From Candidatus Obscuribacterales bacterium (GTDB taxonomy: Bacteria; Cyanobacteriota; Vampirovibrionia; Obscuribacterales; Obscuribacteraceae), in assembly GCA_031292355.1 (NCBI GenBank), contig JARLHI010000048.1:595525-659524 (forward strand): a stretch of DNA of 64,000 nucleotides. Reading direction: 5' to 3'. The notes beneath the pieces were generated by a model. It had not been told where the DNA came from and made no database searches. It saw only the letters and a program-made list of their open reading frames with translations. The translations under genes and the position numbers were made by a program. Of the stretch, positions 44,895 to 54,076 are shown in pieces (the first letter of the stretch is position 1; every line of letters begins with the position of its first letter).

Positions 44895-45145
44895 ATCAGA
44901 CAGCTGATGCGAAAAAATAGGGTTATTGACACTCAAAATCATCAATTAATTGAGCCAAAAAACGATTTCGACTGATCAGGCGCAACAGCTGATGATTAGC
45001 GAGATTATAACGAATTGATGTTGATTCAGAATAGTTGTCAAGCTGAGCATATAGGATCGTTCTATCGAAGCACCCAAGTAACAACAAGCCGGTCCGGGAA
45101 TAATTATGCAAGTGCATCTCGCACCCTTCAGGAGGTTCTAAATTT
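44895..45145. other. intergenic region and leader of the flotillin gene
   Basis: About 250 bases without a gene. A TTGACA word at 44925-44930 could be a -35 box, but no good -10 box follows at the right distance. The ribosome-binding site AGGAGG of the flotillin gene is at 45130-45135. Confidence 0.4.
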
Positions 45146-46750
45146 ATGTTCGGTGTCGATCTAATATGGTGGTTTGGCGGAGTCGTGGTGGTTATCGCCA
45201 TGTTCGCCATCGGTAGCCTTGTAGCAAACATGTACCAGAAGTGCAGCCCAAACCAAGCCATGATCATCAGTGGTATGTGGGCTGGGCAGACAGCAGTCAA
45301 CGAAATTGAAGGTGATCGTCCGCGCAAATTCACCATCGTAGTCGGTGGTGGTGCAGTAGTGCTGCCCATGGTGCAGCAAAGAAACTTCCTCAGCTTAGAA
45401 ATTATGACCATCGAGGTTCATGCCCAAGCACCAATGATTACTCGAAATGGTGTACCGATTTTTGTTGAAGGTGTAGCACAGGTCAAAGTCAAAGGTGATG
45501 ACTACTCCATTGCTACAGCTGCTGAGCAATTCCTTGGCAAAAGCGATGTCGAAATCGCAAACATCGCACACGAAAGTCTTGTTGGTCACTTGAGAGCAAT
45601 CCTCGGCACCATGACAGTAGAAGAATTGATCCAAAGTTTCGATTCATTCGCTCAACGTGTGCAAGAAGTATCGCTTGGCGATCTCGCCAAAATGGGTCTC
45701 ACCGTTGTCTCCTTCACCATCAAAGAAATCAAAGACAGCGTGGGTTACCTGGAAGCCTTAGGTAGACAGCAAACAGCCGAAGCAAAGCGTAACGCCGACA
45801 TTGGTGTCGCTCATGCAAGCAAAGAAACCGCAATTGCACAAGCGCAAGCACAAAGAGATTCCCAAATCGCTCAAGCAAACGCAGCAGAAGAAGGAGCCAA
45901 AGCGAAATTAGCAGCCGACACCAGAGTTGCTGAAGCATCGAAAAACTTCCAGGTTAGCCAGGCATCGTATCAAGCCGATGTCGCCAATAAAAAAGCGGCT
46001 TCGGACATGATGTACGACATCGTTAAAGCGCAGACGCAACAAAAGCTTGTTGAAGAAACTCAAAAAATCAAAATCATCGAAGCTCAAAAAGAAGTGGAAC
46101 TCCAACAAGTAGAAGTTATGAAACGCCAGGTTCAACTGGAGCAAGAAGTGACCAAGCCTGCCGAAGCAGAACAAACGAGAATTCGTTTGATGACGCAAGC
46201 CGAGCAAGAAAAACGCAAAATGTTAGCTGAAGCAGACGCTTTGTCCGCCAAACTGCAAGCTCAAGGTGCTGCCGACTCTACTCGCTTGAGAGCATTAGCT
46301 GACGCCGAAGCGACAAAAGCCAATGGTCTTGCCCATGCAGAAGCTTCACGAGCTCAAGGTATTGCCGAAGCTACGGTGACTGCCGCAAAAGGACAAGCTG
46401 AAGCCGAAGCCATGGGCAAGAAAGCCGAAGCGTTCAAACAGTACAACGACGCTGCTATGACCAGCATGATTATCGAAAGATTGCCAGAAATAGTAGCTGC
46501 AGCCGCCGCTCCTCTCTCCAAAATAGGCAGTATGACAGTATTGTCTACAGGTGGAGACGGAAGTGGATCTGGTGCTAGCAAAGTAACAAGTGACGTATTG
46601 AATGTTGCAGCCCAAAGCATGATGATGATCAAGGGTCTGACAGGTATCGATATAGCTGACGCATTACGTAAAGATCGCAAGGCGCTACCAGACAACGGCA
46701 GCAGCGCATCAGCTCCAGCTAAACCAAAGGATCCAGCCAACATTGGCTAA
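45146..46750 (+). CDS. flotillin family protein (SPFH domain)
   Basis: 534 residues with AGGAGG ten bases before the ATG. An N-terminal membrane segment (IWWFGGVVVVIAMFAIGSLV) is followed by the SPFH domain at about 30-210 (MIISGMWAGQ, VEGVAQVKVKGDDYSIATAA, LEALGRQQTAEAKRNADIGV). A long Ala/Glu-rich coiled coil runs over about 215-440, and the C-terminal assembly region ends near residue 510. Flotillins form oligomers in ordered membrane domains. The YqiJ/NfeD-like genes upstream match the YqiJ-YqiK type pairing. The AUA-started ATPase gene follows 33 bases downstream in the same reading frame. Confidence 0.94.
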   Translation: MFGVDLIWWFGGVVVVIAMFAIGSLVANMYQKCSPNQAMIISGMWAGQTAVNEIEGDRPRKFTIVVGGGAVVLPMVQQRNFLSLEIMTIEVHAQAPMITRNGVPIFVEGVAQVKVKGDDYSIATAAEQFLGKSDVEIANIAHESLVGHLRAILGTMTVEELIQSFDSFAQRVQEVSLGDLAKMGLTVVSFTIKEIKDSVGYLEALGRQQTAEAKRNADIGVAHASKETAIAQAQAQRDSQIAQANAAEEGAKAKLAADTRVAEASKNFQVSQASYQADVANKKAASDMMYDIVKAQTQQKLVEETQKIKIIEAQKEVELQQVEVMKRQVQLEQEVTKPAEAEQTRIRLMTQAEQEKRKMLAEADALSAKLQAQGAADSTRLRALADAEATKANGLAHAEASRAQGIAEATVTAAKGQAEAEAMGKKAEAFKQYNDAAMTSMIIERLPEIVAAAAAPLSKIGSMTVLSTGGDGSGSGASKVTSDVLNVAAQSMMMIKGLTGIDIADALRKDRKALPDNGSSASAPAKPKDPANIG

Positions 46751-46770
46751 AGCAACAAACAAGGCAACAA

Positions 46771-46776
46771 AAGGAG
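46771..46776 (+). promoter_or_regulatory. ribosome-binding site pointing to an ATA start
   Basis: AAGGAG seven bases before ATA at 46784. No ATG, GTG or TTG lies in this frame between the flotillin stop (46748-46750) and the P-loop codons, so this site marks the likely start. Confidence 0.6.
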
Positions 46777-46783
46777 TAAGCGC

Positions 46784-47326
46784 ATAACTGACAAAAGGAT
46801 AATTGTCACGGGCGCAAGCGGAGTCGGCAAAACCACCCTGGTTTTGATGCTGGCTCCGCTTCTCTCATTGCCTGTCATCCCTGAAATTGCACGCGAATTG
46901 TGCATAACAATGGGCTACAAATATCCAGGCGAAATTACAGATCAGGAAAATTTCAAAAGAAACGTCCTTGAAATGCAAATGAATGCCGAAAATAAAAAGT
47001 CCAAATTTATTTCCGATCGATCTGCAATTGATTCATGGGCTCTGTGGCAGCGTTGGCATTTGAGTCAGGCAATGTCTTACAACACGGAAGCCTACTACAA
47101 TACAGCGCGAAAACAAGCGGATAGGTACACCCACATAATCTATGTTCCGCCCATGTTTAAGCCTCCAGACGATGGCTTTCGCTGGACCGACCTGGACTAT
47201 CAAAAACAGGTAGACCGGCTTGTTAGAGCCACTTTGTTCGATTGGGATTTGCTCGATAAGACTTACACGATTAAAGCTCTAGACACCAATGAGCGCGTCG
47301 AGGAAATTCTCGCGTGGCTGGGCTGA
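46784..47326 (+). CDS. P-loop ATPase/kinase-like protein (AAA_28 type), probable ATA start
   Basis: About 180 residues. Translation from ATA at 46784 gives a complete Walker A, IIVTGASGVGKTTL, near residue 6. Starting at the first ATG-like codon downstream (46844/46847) would delete it, so the short version cannot be functional. Further landmarks are VIPEIARELCITMGYKYPGE, FISDRSAIDSWALW and YVPPMFKPPDDGFRW, as in NadR-kinase-like AAA_28 proteins. The substrate is unknown. Its stop overlaps the ATG of the next gene (TGATG). Confidence 0.8.
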   Translation: MTDKRIIVTGASGVGKTTLVLMLAPLLSLPVIPEIARELCITMGYKYPGEITDQENFKRNVLEMQMNAENKKSKFISDRSAIDSWALWQRWHLSQAMSYNTEAYYNTARKQADRYTHIIYVPPMFKPPDDGFRWTDLDYQKQVDRLVRATLFDWDLLDKTYTIKALDTNERVEEILAWLG

Positions 47327-48276
47327 TGCGAGACCGGCAATTTTGCTTTGCAAGAAGCAGTAAAATTGTGCCACTAAATACGAAGGCAATAATTCTACTA
47401 ACTTACTTAGTATTTCAACTCTACTTCCCTCCAGCGGTGCAAAGCAAAAATGGTGCAAAACTAGCTTCTCTTGCGCCTTCCATTACCGAATTAGTTTATT
47501 CAATAAACGCTCAATCGCAGTTAATTGGAGTCAGCTCGTTCTGCGATTTTCCGCCAGCGGCAAAATCCAAAACCATCGTTGGCAGTTTTACAACGTGCAA
47601 TTTGGAACGATTGAAACGACTGCAGCCAGACAAGGTATTGCTTGTCTCCGGTCAAGAAGCTCTAGCAAGCCAATTGCAGCATAATCACTTTCAAACAGTT
47701 ATTTTTCCTAATCATCACCTGCCTGACGTCGCCACAAATCTGCTTACTCTCGGTGCAATTGCGGGGCAAGAAAATTTCGCAAAAGAACGTAGTCAAAATT
47801 TTCAAAAAGCAATCAAAAGTCTTAGCGAGATCAATGCTGGAAAAACAAAAACCAGCATATTCTTCTGCGTCTTTCCTCAACCTCTAATTAGTGTAGGCAA
47901 AAACAGTTATCTCAATGATGTTATTGAAATCAGCGGCGGAAGCAATATTGCTTCGTCGATGCCGCAAGATTATCCACACTTCTCTATGGAAAAATTGGTT
48001 CTAAGCGACCCCGAAGTCATTGTTATGCCTTATGAATCGCGCAACCAATCTTTTTTGCTGACAGCGCCATGGAGCAAATTGAGGGCAATTAGAAACAAAC
48101 GCTATTTTTTTCTGCCGCCTCCATCGCAAGACACACTTTCGCGCCCAACGCTTCGCACTCTCGAAGGACTCTTCTGGCTTTCCAACAAGCTGCACCCAGA
48201 GCATTCTCAACAATTATCAGACTGGAAAAACAAGTGGCTTGGACCTACTTCTGTACAAGACAACACATTACGGTAA
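47326..48276 (+). CDS. BtuF/FecB-like periplasmic binding protein
   Basis: 316 residues from the ATG at 47326, overlapping the upstream stop; a GTG 12 bases earlier is possible. A hydrophobic export segment (TKAIILLTYLVFQLYFPPAV) comes first. The cobalamin/siderophore-type binding fold follows: KLASLAPSITELVYSI, GVSSFCDFPPAAK, VGSFTTCNLERLKRLQPD, and FVPYES-type end (here VIVMPYESRNQSFL). Such proteins bind vitamin B12 or iron chelates for ABC import. No permease or ATPase of the ABC type is nearby, so the partner is elsewhere or absent. The link to the B12-dependent radical SAM protein is speculation. Confidence 0.85.
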   Translation: MRDRQFCFARSSKIVPLNTKAIILLTYLVFQLYFPPAVQSKNGAKLASLAPSITELVYSINAQSQLIGVSSFCDFPPAAKSKTIVGSFTTCNLERLKRLQPDKVLLVSGQEALASQLQHNHFQTVIFPNHHLPDVATNLLTLGAIAGQENFAKERSQNFQKAIKSLSEINAGKTKTSIFFCVFPQPLISVGKNSYLNDVIEISGGSNIASSMPQDYPHFSMEKLVLSDPEVIVMPYESRNQSFLLTAPWSKLRAIRNKRYFFLPPPSQDTLSRPTLRTLEGLFWLSNKLHPEHSQQLSDWKNKWLGPTSVQDNTLR

Positions 48277-48589
48277 GCAAGGCGCATACTGACATCTCAT
48301 ATAATTCCTGTTTCATTCTTGAAAAGTAATGAGTTCTTTACTCTCAGCCTAAAGATGGAGGTCAACGTGCGCTGCGTGGCTATAATTGGCACAACAGCCC
48401 GTCTTTTTTAATGGTCACAGCGAAACTTTTCGCGGCAGATCAGTCAACTTCTGAAGATCAAGGCCTGAACAATAAAATACCTTCAGGAAATGCCGGCCAA
48501 GGCGTAGTAAGGTACTAAAAAATCTAAAATACTTAGAAAATCTAGACGTCTAACTTGAGCCTGAAAAGCATCTGGAAACCCCGGTAAGC
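48277..48589. other. intergenic region upstream of hemA
   Basis: About 310 bases. A 35-codon frame at 48411-48518 (MVTAKLFAADQSTSEDQG) has protein-like composition but no ribosome-binding site, so it is not called. An AGACGTCT palindrome at 48543-48550 lies 40 bases before hemA. The promoter of the hem genes should be here. Confidence 0.4.
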
Positions 48590-49942
48590 ATGAACCATCT
48601 AGTAGTTTGTGGATTGAATTATCATGATACGCCCCTCGCTATCCGCGAGCGTTTCACGATTCCACAATCCTGCCTGGGTCATGCACTGACGGCTTTGAAA
48701 AATCTGCCGCATGTCAAAGAAGCCGTACTGGTCTCCACATGCAATCGCACTGAAGTTTATGCAGTCGTGAGCAATGTGCAGGCAGGCTGGCGCGAAATCG
48801 ATTCCTTTTTTGCTTCCACACAGGCCATTACCGATCACGGCGTACTAAAGCCAAACTTTCGCCTGCTACGAGAAGACGTCGCCGTCCATTTATTTAGAGT
48901 CGCCTCGGGGCTAGACAGTATGATTCTCGGTGAGACTCAAATTGTCTCTCAGCTAAAATCAGCACACCAGGTTGCTTTGCAAGCAGGCACCGCGGGTCCC
49001 GTTCTCGATTATCTTTTCAAAACAGCTCTCAACTGCGGCAAGCGGGTGCGCACCGAAACAGCCATGGGTCGCCGAGCAGTATCGGTCAGCTCAGCGGCTG
49101 TTGAGCTTGGTCGCACTCATCTTAATGAGCACACTCGCTACACTGCAGTTGTCGTCGGTGGCGGCAAAATGGCTCAGATCTGCGCAAAGATACTTCTCGG
49201 GGAATCCGCTTGCGGCTCTGTAGTAATGCTCAATCGCACGCCTGAACGCTTGCAGAGCTTCGGCGAAAACAAATTACCCAATCGAGAAAGGCTGGATATT
49301 TCGGCAAATTTTGCTGACCGTCACGAAATTCTTGCAAGCGCCGATTTAGTCGTTGTCGCAACCAGCAGCTTCGCGCCTGTAATAACAGCAACCGATTTGC
49401 TCAAAGCGAGAGAAGTGAGTGGCAACAAGAAATTGTGCATTGTCGATATTTCGGTGCCTCGGAATGTAGAGCCATCTGTCGGCGACTTGGCTGAAGTGAC
49501 ACTGCACCACTCTGACGACTTAATGAAAATCGTCCAGATGAATCTCGCCGAGCGTGAAGCGCTGACGGCTGATGCTCAAAATATTGTTTACGAGACTCTC
49601 GATGATTTTCACTCCTGGCAGCGCTCACTACTGGTGGTGCCAACAATCGCCGAGCTGCGCGAAAAGATTGAATCCATCCGATTAGAGCAAATGGCTAAGT
49701 CGCGCTTTCCTAGCGATTCAGCAATCTCAGACGAAGAGAAGCAGCAAGTCGAAGGAATCAGCAGAGCGATCGTCAATCAAATTTTGCATCACCCGACCAT
49801 ACAATTAAAAGCAACACGCGACTATCAAATTCTCAGACAGCACGCCGAGGCACTGAGAACGTTGTTCAACCTGGATCCGCTCAGTGCGGGCTCGACAGTA
49901 CTCACAAACAAACGAAGACACGCTTCGTTGGTAGAACACTAA
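48590..49942 (+). CDS. hemA: glutamyl-tRNA reductase
   Basis: 450 residues. It reduces Glu-tRNA to glutamate-1-semialdehyde with NADPH, the first committed step of the C5 heme pathway. GLNYHDTPLAIRERF opens the protein and VSTCNRTEVYA (residues 47-57) carries the catalytic Cys. DSMILGETQIVSQLK and the NADPH loop VVVGGGKMAQICA follow. The C-terminal dimerisation helix is present. It begins the hemA-hemC-hemD row. The last residues are basic. Confidence 0.97.
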   Translation: MNHLVVCGLNYHDTPLAIRERFTIPQSCLGHALTALKNLPHVKEAVLVSTCNRTEVYAVVSNVQAGWREIDSFFASTQAITDHGVLKPNFRLLREDVAVHLFRVASGLDSMILGETQIVSQLKSAHQVALQAGTAGPVLDYLFKTALNCGKRVRTETAMGRRAVSVSSAAVELGRTHLNEHTRYTAVVVGGGKMAQICAKILLGESACGSVVMLNRTPERLQSFGENKLPNRERLDISANFADRHEILASADLVVVATSSFAPVITATDLLKAREVSGNKKLCIVDISVPRNVEPSVGDLAEVTLHHSDDLMKIVQMNLAEREALTADAQNIVYETLDDFHSWQRSLLVVPTIAELREKIESIRLEQMAKSRFPSDSAISDEEKQQVEGISRAIVNQILHHPTIQLKATRDYQILRQHAEALRTLFNLDPLSAGSTVLTNKRRHASLVEH

Positions 49943-49995
49943 TCTAGAAGACCAGGCTTCCCGCAAATATCAGACCAGCAAATTTGGATCGATTC

Positions 49996-50973
49996 GTGTC
50001 AGACAAAAACAACCATAGCTCTGTAAATAAAACTGTCAAAATAGGCACAAGAGAAAGCAAGCTTGCTCTTTTGCAAACAGATATGGTTGTCGAAGAATTA
50101 GCCAAGAACTTCCCTGATTTAAAAGTGGAAGTTATCCACATCACCACGGGTGGTGACAAAGTTCAAGACCGACCTATCGCAGATCTCGGAACACGAGGCG
50201 TCTTTGTCAAAGAGTTAGAAGAAGCATTGTTCGACAATCGAGTCGATTTGGTCGTCCATAGCCTCAAAGATCTTCCCACCGACATGCCCGCTGGTCTAAC
50301 ACTTGCTGCCGTGCTCAACCGAAGCGATTCACGAGATGTCGTCGTTAGTCATGACAAAACCAAATTCATGGACCTTAAGCCTGGCAGTAAGGTAGCCACA
50401 TCGAGTCGGCGCCGAGCCGCACAGCTACAGAATTTGCGCAGCGATCTGCAATTTATTGACGTCAGAGGCAATATTCCGACTCGTCTGCGTAAACATGATG
50501 AGGGTCTTTGTGACGCCATGATTCTGGCAGCCGCTGGCTTGCTTCGATTGGATCTCGCAGACCGCATTACTGAATATCTCGACTACGACATAAGTACTCC
50601 TGCAGCCGGTCAAGGCGCTCTCGCCGTTGAATGCCGCGCTGACGACACCACAGTTTTATCTCTAGTCACAGCAATCGAAGATCCTCGAGTCAGAGCAGAA
50701 ATCACAGCCGAAAGAGCTTTTCTGGAGAAACTGGGCGGTGGTTGCTCTGTGCCTATTGGCGCATTTGCAGAAACTCACGATGATGGCAGCATTCACCTCA
50801 GAGGCTGCGTTGCGTCCGCCGATGGTCTTGAAGTTATTCGCTCAACAGAAGATGGTGTGCCAGAAAACGCAGTCGCTTTGGGACAGAGCCTCGCAAAAAA
50901 GATGTTGAAACTCGGAGCTGGAAATCTTCTGGAACATCTGCGACAAATTCCAATTACAATCTCTCCTCCTTGA
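49996..50973 (+). CDS. hemC: hydroxymethylbilane synthase (porphobilinogen deaminase)
   Basis: About 325 residues from GTG at 49996; a TTG 12 bases earlier is an alternative. It joins four porphobilinogens into hydroxymethylbilane. KIGTRESKLALLQTDMV opens the enzyme. Active-site stretches are VHSLKDLPTDMP and TSSRRRAAQL. The dipyrromethane cofactor Cys is in KLGGGCSVPIGAFA. Its stop overlaps the first possible start of hemD. Confidence 0.96.
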   Translation: MSDKNNHSSVNKTVKIGTRESKLALLQTDMVVEELAKNFPDLKVEVIHITTGGDKVQDRPIADLGTRGVFVKELEEALFDNRVDLVVHSLKDLPTDMPAGLTLAAVLNRSDSRDVVVSHDKTKFMDLKPGSKVATSSRRRAAQLQNLRSDLQFIDVRGNIPTRLRKHDEGLCDAMILAAAGLLRLDLADRITEYLDYDISTPAAGQGALAVECRADDTTVLSLVTAIEDPRVRAEITAERAFLEKLGGGCSVPIGAFAETHDDGSIHLRGCVASADGLEVIRSTEDGVPENAVALGQSLAKKMLKLGAGNLLEHLRQIPITISPP

Positions 50974-51926
50974 ATTTGCCCCACAGAAAACAAACTACTG
51001 TTGCTATGCCAGAATCAATACCGGATCAATTATCTGAATCTCAAGCGCCCACCGCTTCCGAAAAGACTGATCTATTGAGCGGAGTTAGTGTTCTGGTAAC
51101 ACGCGGAGTACATCAAGCAAGTCCTCTGTCCCAACAACTTCTAGAACTCGGCGCCTCCATTTTTGAATTTCCCGTGATTGCTCTAATGCGTCCGGATTCT
51201 TTCGCCGAGCTGGAAGAAGCACTGCAACAAATTCAAAACTACGACTGGGTCATTTTCGCATCAGTTAATGCCGTCGATTTTTTCTTCGAGCACTACAGAC
51301 AATGCCAGAAAGACGCGGCAATCTTGCAGTCAGAGTTGAGCACCATCCGCTTTGCCACAGTTGGTCCAGCTACAGCTGACGCCCTGGAACGTCAAGGCTA
51401 TCAGTCAACTTTTACACCCCAATCATTTGTGGCTGATGCGTTAGTTGATGAATTCGAATCGACGTATGTGCTCAGCGGTACAAAGTTTCTCTGGCCACGC
51501 ACCACAGCCGGCAGACAAACAATCAAAGAACGATTTTCAAAAGCCGGAGCGCTGGTTGATGTAGTCGAGGTTTATCAAACAGTGATGCCTGACGACGCAC
51601 TCAGTCGCTCGCAAGATTTATTGGAGTTGATAGAAACCAAGTCAATCGATTTCGTTGCACTCGCGAGTTCGCAATCAGTCAAAAACTTTGACACCATTAT
51701 TCGACACGCCCTGGAACAACGTCAGCTTAAAGAGAAAGGGCAAGAAGGGTCAGACGCATCCCAAGCTATTGCGCGGGCTTTAACGGGCATAGAATTTATC
51801 AGTATCGGTCCTGAGACTTCCAAAACCATCGAGAAGGTACTAGGGCGCTCCCCCTTGCAAGCACGGACATTTACAATCCCGGGCATGGTCGAACGTCTGA
51901 TAGAATCCGTTACAGCAATCGGCTAG
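50970..51926 (+). CDS. hemD: uroporphyrinogen-III synthase
   Basis: 318 residues from TTG at 50970, which overlaps the hemC stop; ATG at 51006 is an alternative and neither has a strong ribosome-binding site. It closes and isomerises hydroxymethylbilane to uroporphyrinogen III. The two-lobed fold begins VSVLVTRGVHQASPLSQQL, with ASVNAVDFFFEH, ATVGPATADALERQGY and the C-terminal SIGPETSKTIEK motif. HemD proteins are divergent; context after hemC makes the call firm. Confidence 0.92.
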   Translation: MNLPHRKQTTVAMPESIPDQLSESQAPTASEKTDLLSGVSVLVTRGVHQASPLSQQLLELGASIFEFPVIALMRPDSFAELEEALQQIQNYDWVIFASVNAVDFFFEHYRQCQKDAAILQSELSTIRFATVGPATADALERQGYQSTFTPQSFVADALVDEFESTYVLSGTKFLWPRTTAGRQTIKERFSKAGALVDVVEVYQTVMPDDALSRSQDLLELIETKSIDFVALASSQSVKNFDTIIRHALEQRQLKEKGQEGSDASQAIARALTGIEFISIGPETSKTIEKVLGRSPLQARTFTIPGMVERLIESVTAIG

Positions 51927-51980
51927 TTCGTCTACAATTAACCGACTGACCTTGAGCTTGTACTCCAAAGGTAACTTAGC

Positions 51981-52700
51981 GTGGACGACGAAGAGATGAT
52001 GACGAGTTCAAGCGAAAATCTCGCTTATAACCCTGCTGAAGAAAGCGTCGAAGAACTCGGCGAAGATGTGAGCACACCAGAGGGATTCAGCAAATATGTG
52101 CAAAATTTTGATTTCTATGAGCTTCTACAAATTAGCGCCGACTCCTCAATGGAAATCGTTCACAGGGGTTATCTAAGACGTGTACGACGCCTGATTGGGT
52201 CGCACCATCTAGAAAATGACACTGAACTTGAACTTTGGCAGGTGGAAAGCCTTGTTCAAGCTATTAGTCTCGCTCACGAGGTGCTGCGCGATCCGCATAC
52301 CCGCAGCTCTTACGACAAAACACGCAATTTTAAGAAAATGGTGAGTGATGGCGTCGATTTAGAACCGGCACGAAAGAAAGCTGCTGCAACTAAGAGCGTA
52401 CATTCGCTCCTTTCATTAATCCGATTCTCGCAGCTTGTTTCGACCTCTGATTTAGAAGCGGCGATGAATGCCGCTGAAAATCAAACCGAATTGGAAACTG
52501 CCTCATACCTTGTAGAAGTTGGCAAACTGACGGTCGAAGAACTTGAATCAATTACTCTCGCCAGATATTTGCTCGCTCTGGGCAAGATTACAATGACCCA
52601 ATACGAACTATGCATCAGCGAGATGCAGGATATCGGTACACCAATGTGGGTCAACTTAGTCGCAAAAGGCTGGGTCAAAATGAGCGACGTGATAAGCTAG
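51981..52700 (+). CDS. degenerate J-domain-like protein
   Basis: 239 residues from GTG at 51981 with AAAGG upstream. Residues about 35-115 look like a J-domain (NFDFYELLQISADSSME, HEVLRDPHTRSSYDKTRNFK), but the HPD motif needed to stimulate DnaK is replaced by HHLEN-like sequence. The rest is helical with no known domain (ARYLLALGKITMTQYELCIS). It follows hemD by 54 bases and may be cotranscribed. It is probably not a functional Hsp70 cochaperone; a scaffold role is a guess. Confidence 0.78.
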   Translation: MDDEEMMTSSSENLAYNPAEESVEELGEDVSTPEGFSKYVQNFDFYELLQISADSSMEIVHRGYLRRVRRLIGSHHLENDTELELWQVESLVQAISLAHEVLRDPHTRSSYDKTRNFKKMVSDGVDLEPARKKAAATKSVHSLLSLIRFSQLVSTSDLEAAMNAAENQTELETASYLVEVGKLTVEELESITLARYLLALGKITMTQYELCISEMQDIGTPMWVNLVAKGWVKMSDVIS

Positions 52701-52771
52701 AACGCCTGATTGAAAGAATCTTCAACCAGACGTTCAACAATTTTCGATGAAATTACAAAAGGACTATGACT

Positions 52772-54070
52772 TCAGTCACCGTCTTCTTCCAGTCTTTCCC
52801 ACAACGAAAGGACGGGTGCAAGCTGCTCTTTGAATTCTTTGACCTTCTTCGTGCGTTTCAGTGCCCGTTCGACTGCGCTCATATCTTGATTTTCGAAGGC
52901 CCTGGCACCACTCTTAGCCAAAGACTCTAGCTCTTTATCGACAGAATGTTTCATCATCTCGAGAGCAGCGGTGATATTCCCATCTTCCATCTTCAGCATT
53001 TCAATCTCCTCAGTATTTACATCATTATTTGCTTCAGTGTTTGCTTCAGTATTCGTTTCTGTATCTTTGAGAAGCCCACTTAGACCGGAGGACTCATTAT
53101 TATCGAACTGATCAATTTCTGCAGTATCTAAGTCATTGACTTGAGGTCCGCCATAAGATGGGTCTTTATCAGCGCTAGTTAGTTGACTCTGGCCAAAACT
53201 CAGAAGATCTTTAAACCCAGCTTGTTCACCAGTCAAATCTACACCAGCCGCGGTGTCATTACTGAATTCGGTCGATGGACCTAAATGATAATCGGTAGAA
53301 AATTCACCGGCCGGTGCAAACTCACTGGCTATCAATTCAGGTGTGATACCGGCATCAAAATTCTCATTACTGACTGTAGATGTCGGAAAAACAGTACTTA
53401 AAGGCTCAATCGTGCGACGGCCAACAGCTTCTTCGATAGCAGCCATAGGAATCGTAGGTTCCTTCTCCGCAAGGTCTTCGAATTCCTCCAATTCTTCTTT
53501 GCGAGCAATTTCAATTAAAGAGCCAAAACAACGTCTGGCCAGCGAGGGCAGTTGAGAAAATTCGGTCGTGCGACCATCAAAAATCCAAGTCAACGCTGGA
53601 CCGTTCCCCACACACTCAATAAAAAAGATTCGCTCGAACAAACTTTCGTTCTGGAGAAAATTCTCTTCCATTGCTCTTGGCAAAAGAAATCCAGAAATAC
53701 CATCATCTTGCAGACGCACGACGAGTTCCCAGTGCTTGGTAGAAACCAATCCCTGATGTGCGTTGATGAGGGGATGCTCCTGGGCTTGCTCACGTGGAGG
53801 ATAACAGGCCGATATCAGATGCGGCTCATCTACAAGCTTATTGAAATCCTGAGAATACTGATCGAACAACTGAAAGAGTCGCTCCAACCATTCGCGTTTG
53901 GTGGGGATACGCCCCTCGTCACCAGTCATATCGGGTACCACCACAGTCTTCCACGTGCCTGAATCTGTTCCATTTTGCTTATATTCGGCAAAACGCTTGG
54001 AACTTGACTTGAATCCACCAAGTATCGCAGCATCCAGGTTGCCTTTTTTCGCTCTATCCTTGTCACTCAT
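52772..54070 (-). CDS. hypothetical acidic protein, 432 aa
   Basis: The ATG at 54070 has AAAGG nine bases upstream; another ATG sits at 54076. Residues 1-190 look folded (WLERLFQLFDQYSQDFNKLV, HWELVVRLQDDGISGFLLP, FIECVGNGPALTWIF). Residues about 200-350 are acidic, Ser/Thr/Asn-rich and likely disordered, with a short degenerate Asn-Thr-Glu-Ala repeat. The C-terminus is a charged helical pair. No family recognised. Convergent with the J-domain-like gene. Confidence 0.75.
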   Translation of the reverse strand: MSDKDRAKKGNLDAAILGGFKSSSKRFAEYKQNGTDSGTWKTVVVPDMTGDEGRIPTKREWLERLFQLFDQYSQDFNKLVDEPHLISACYPPREQAQEHPLINAHQGLVSTKHWELVVRLQDDGISGFLLPRAMEENFLQNESLFERIFFIECVGNGPALTWIFDGRTTEFSQLPSLARRCFGSLIEIARKEELEEFEDLAEKEPTIPMAAIEEAVGRRTIEPLSTVFPTSTVSNENFDAGITPELIASEFAPAGEFSTDYHLGPSTEFSNDTAAGVDLTGEQAGFKDLLSFGQSQLTSADKDPSYGGPQVNDLDTAEIDQFDNNESSGLSGLLKDTETNTEANTEANNDVNTEEIEMLKMEDGNITAALEMMKHSVDKELESLAKSGARAFENQDMSAVERALKRTKKVKEFKEQLAPVLSLWERLEEDGD

Positions 54071-54076
54071 GACCAT

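Noticed and set aside
46844..47326. ATPase gene starting at the first ordinary start codon
   Set aside because: This start would remove the Walker A motif that is encoded in frame just upstream behind a good ribosome-binding site.
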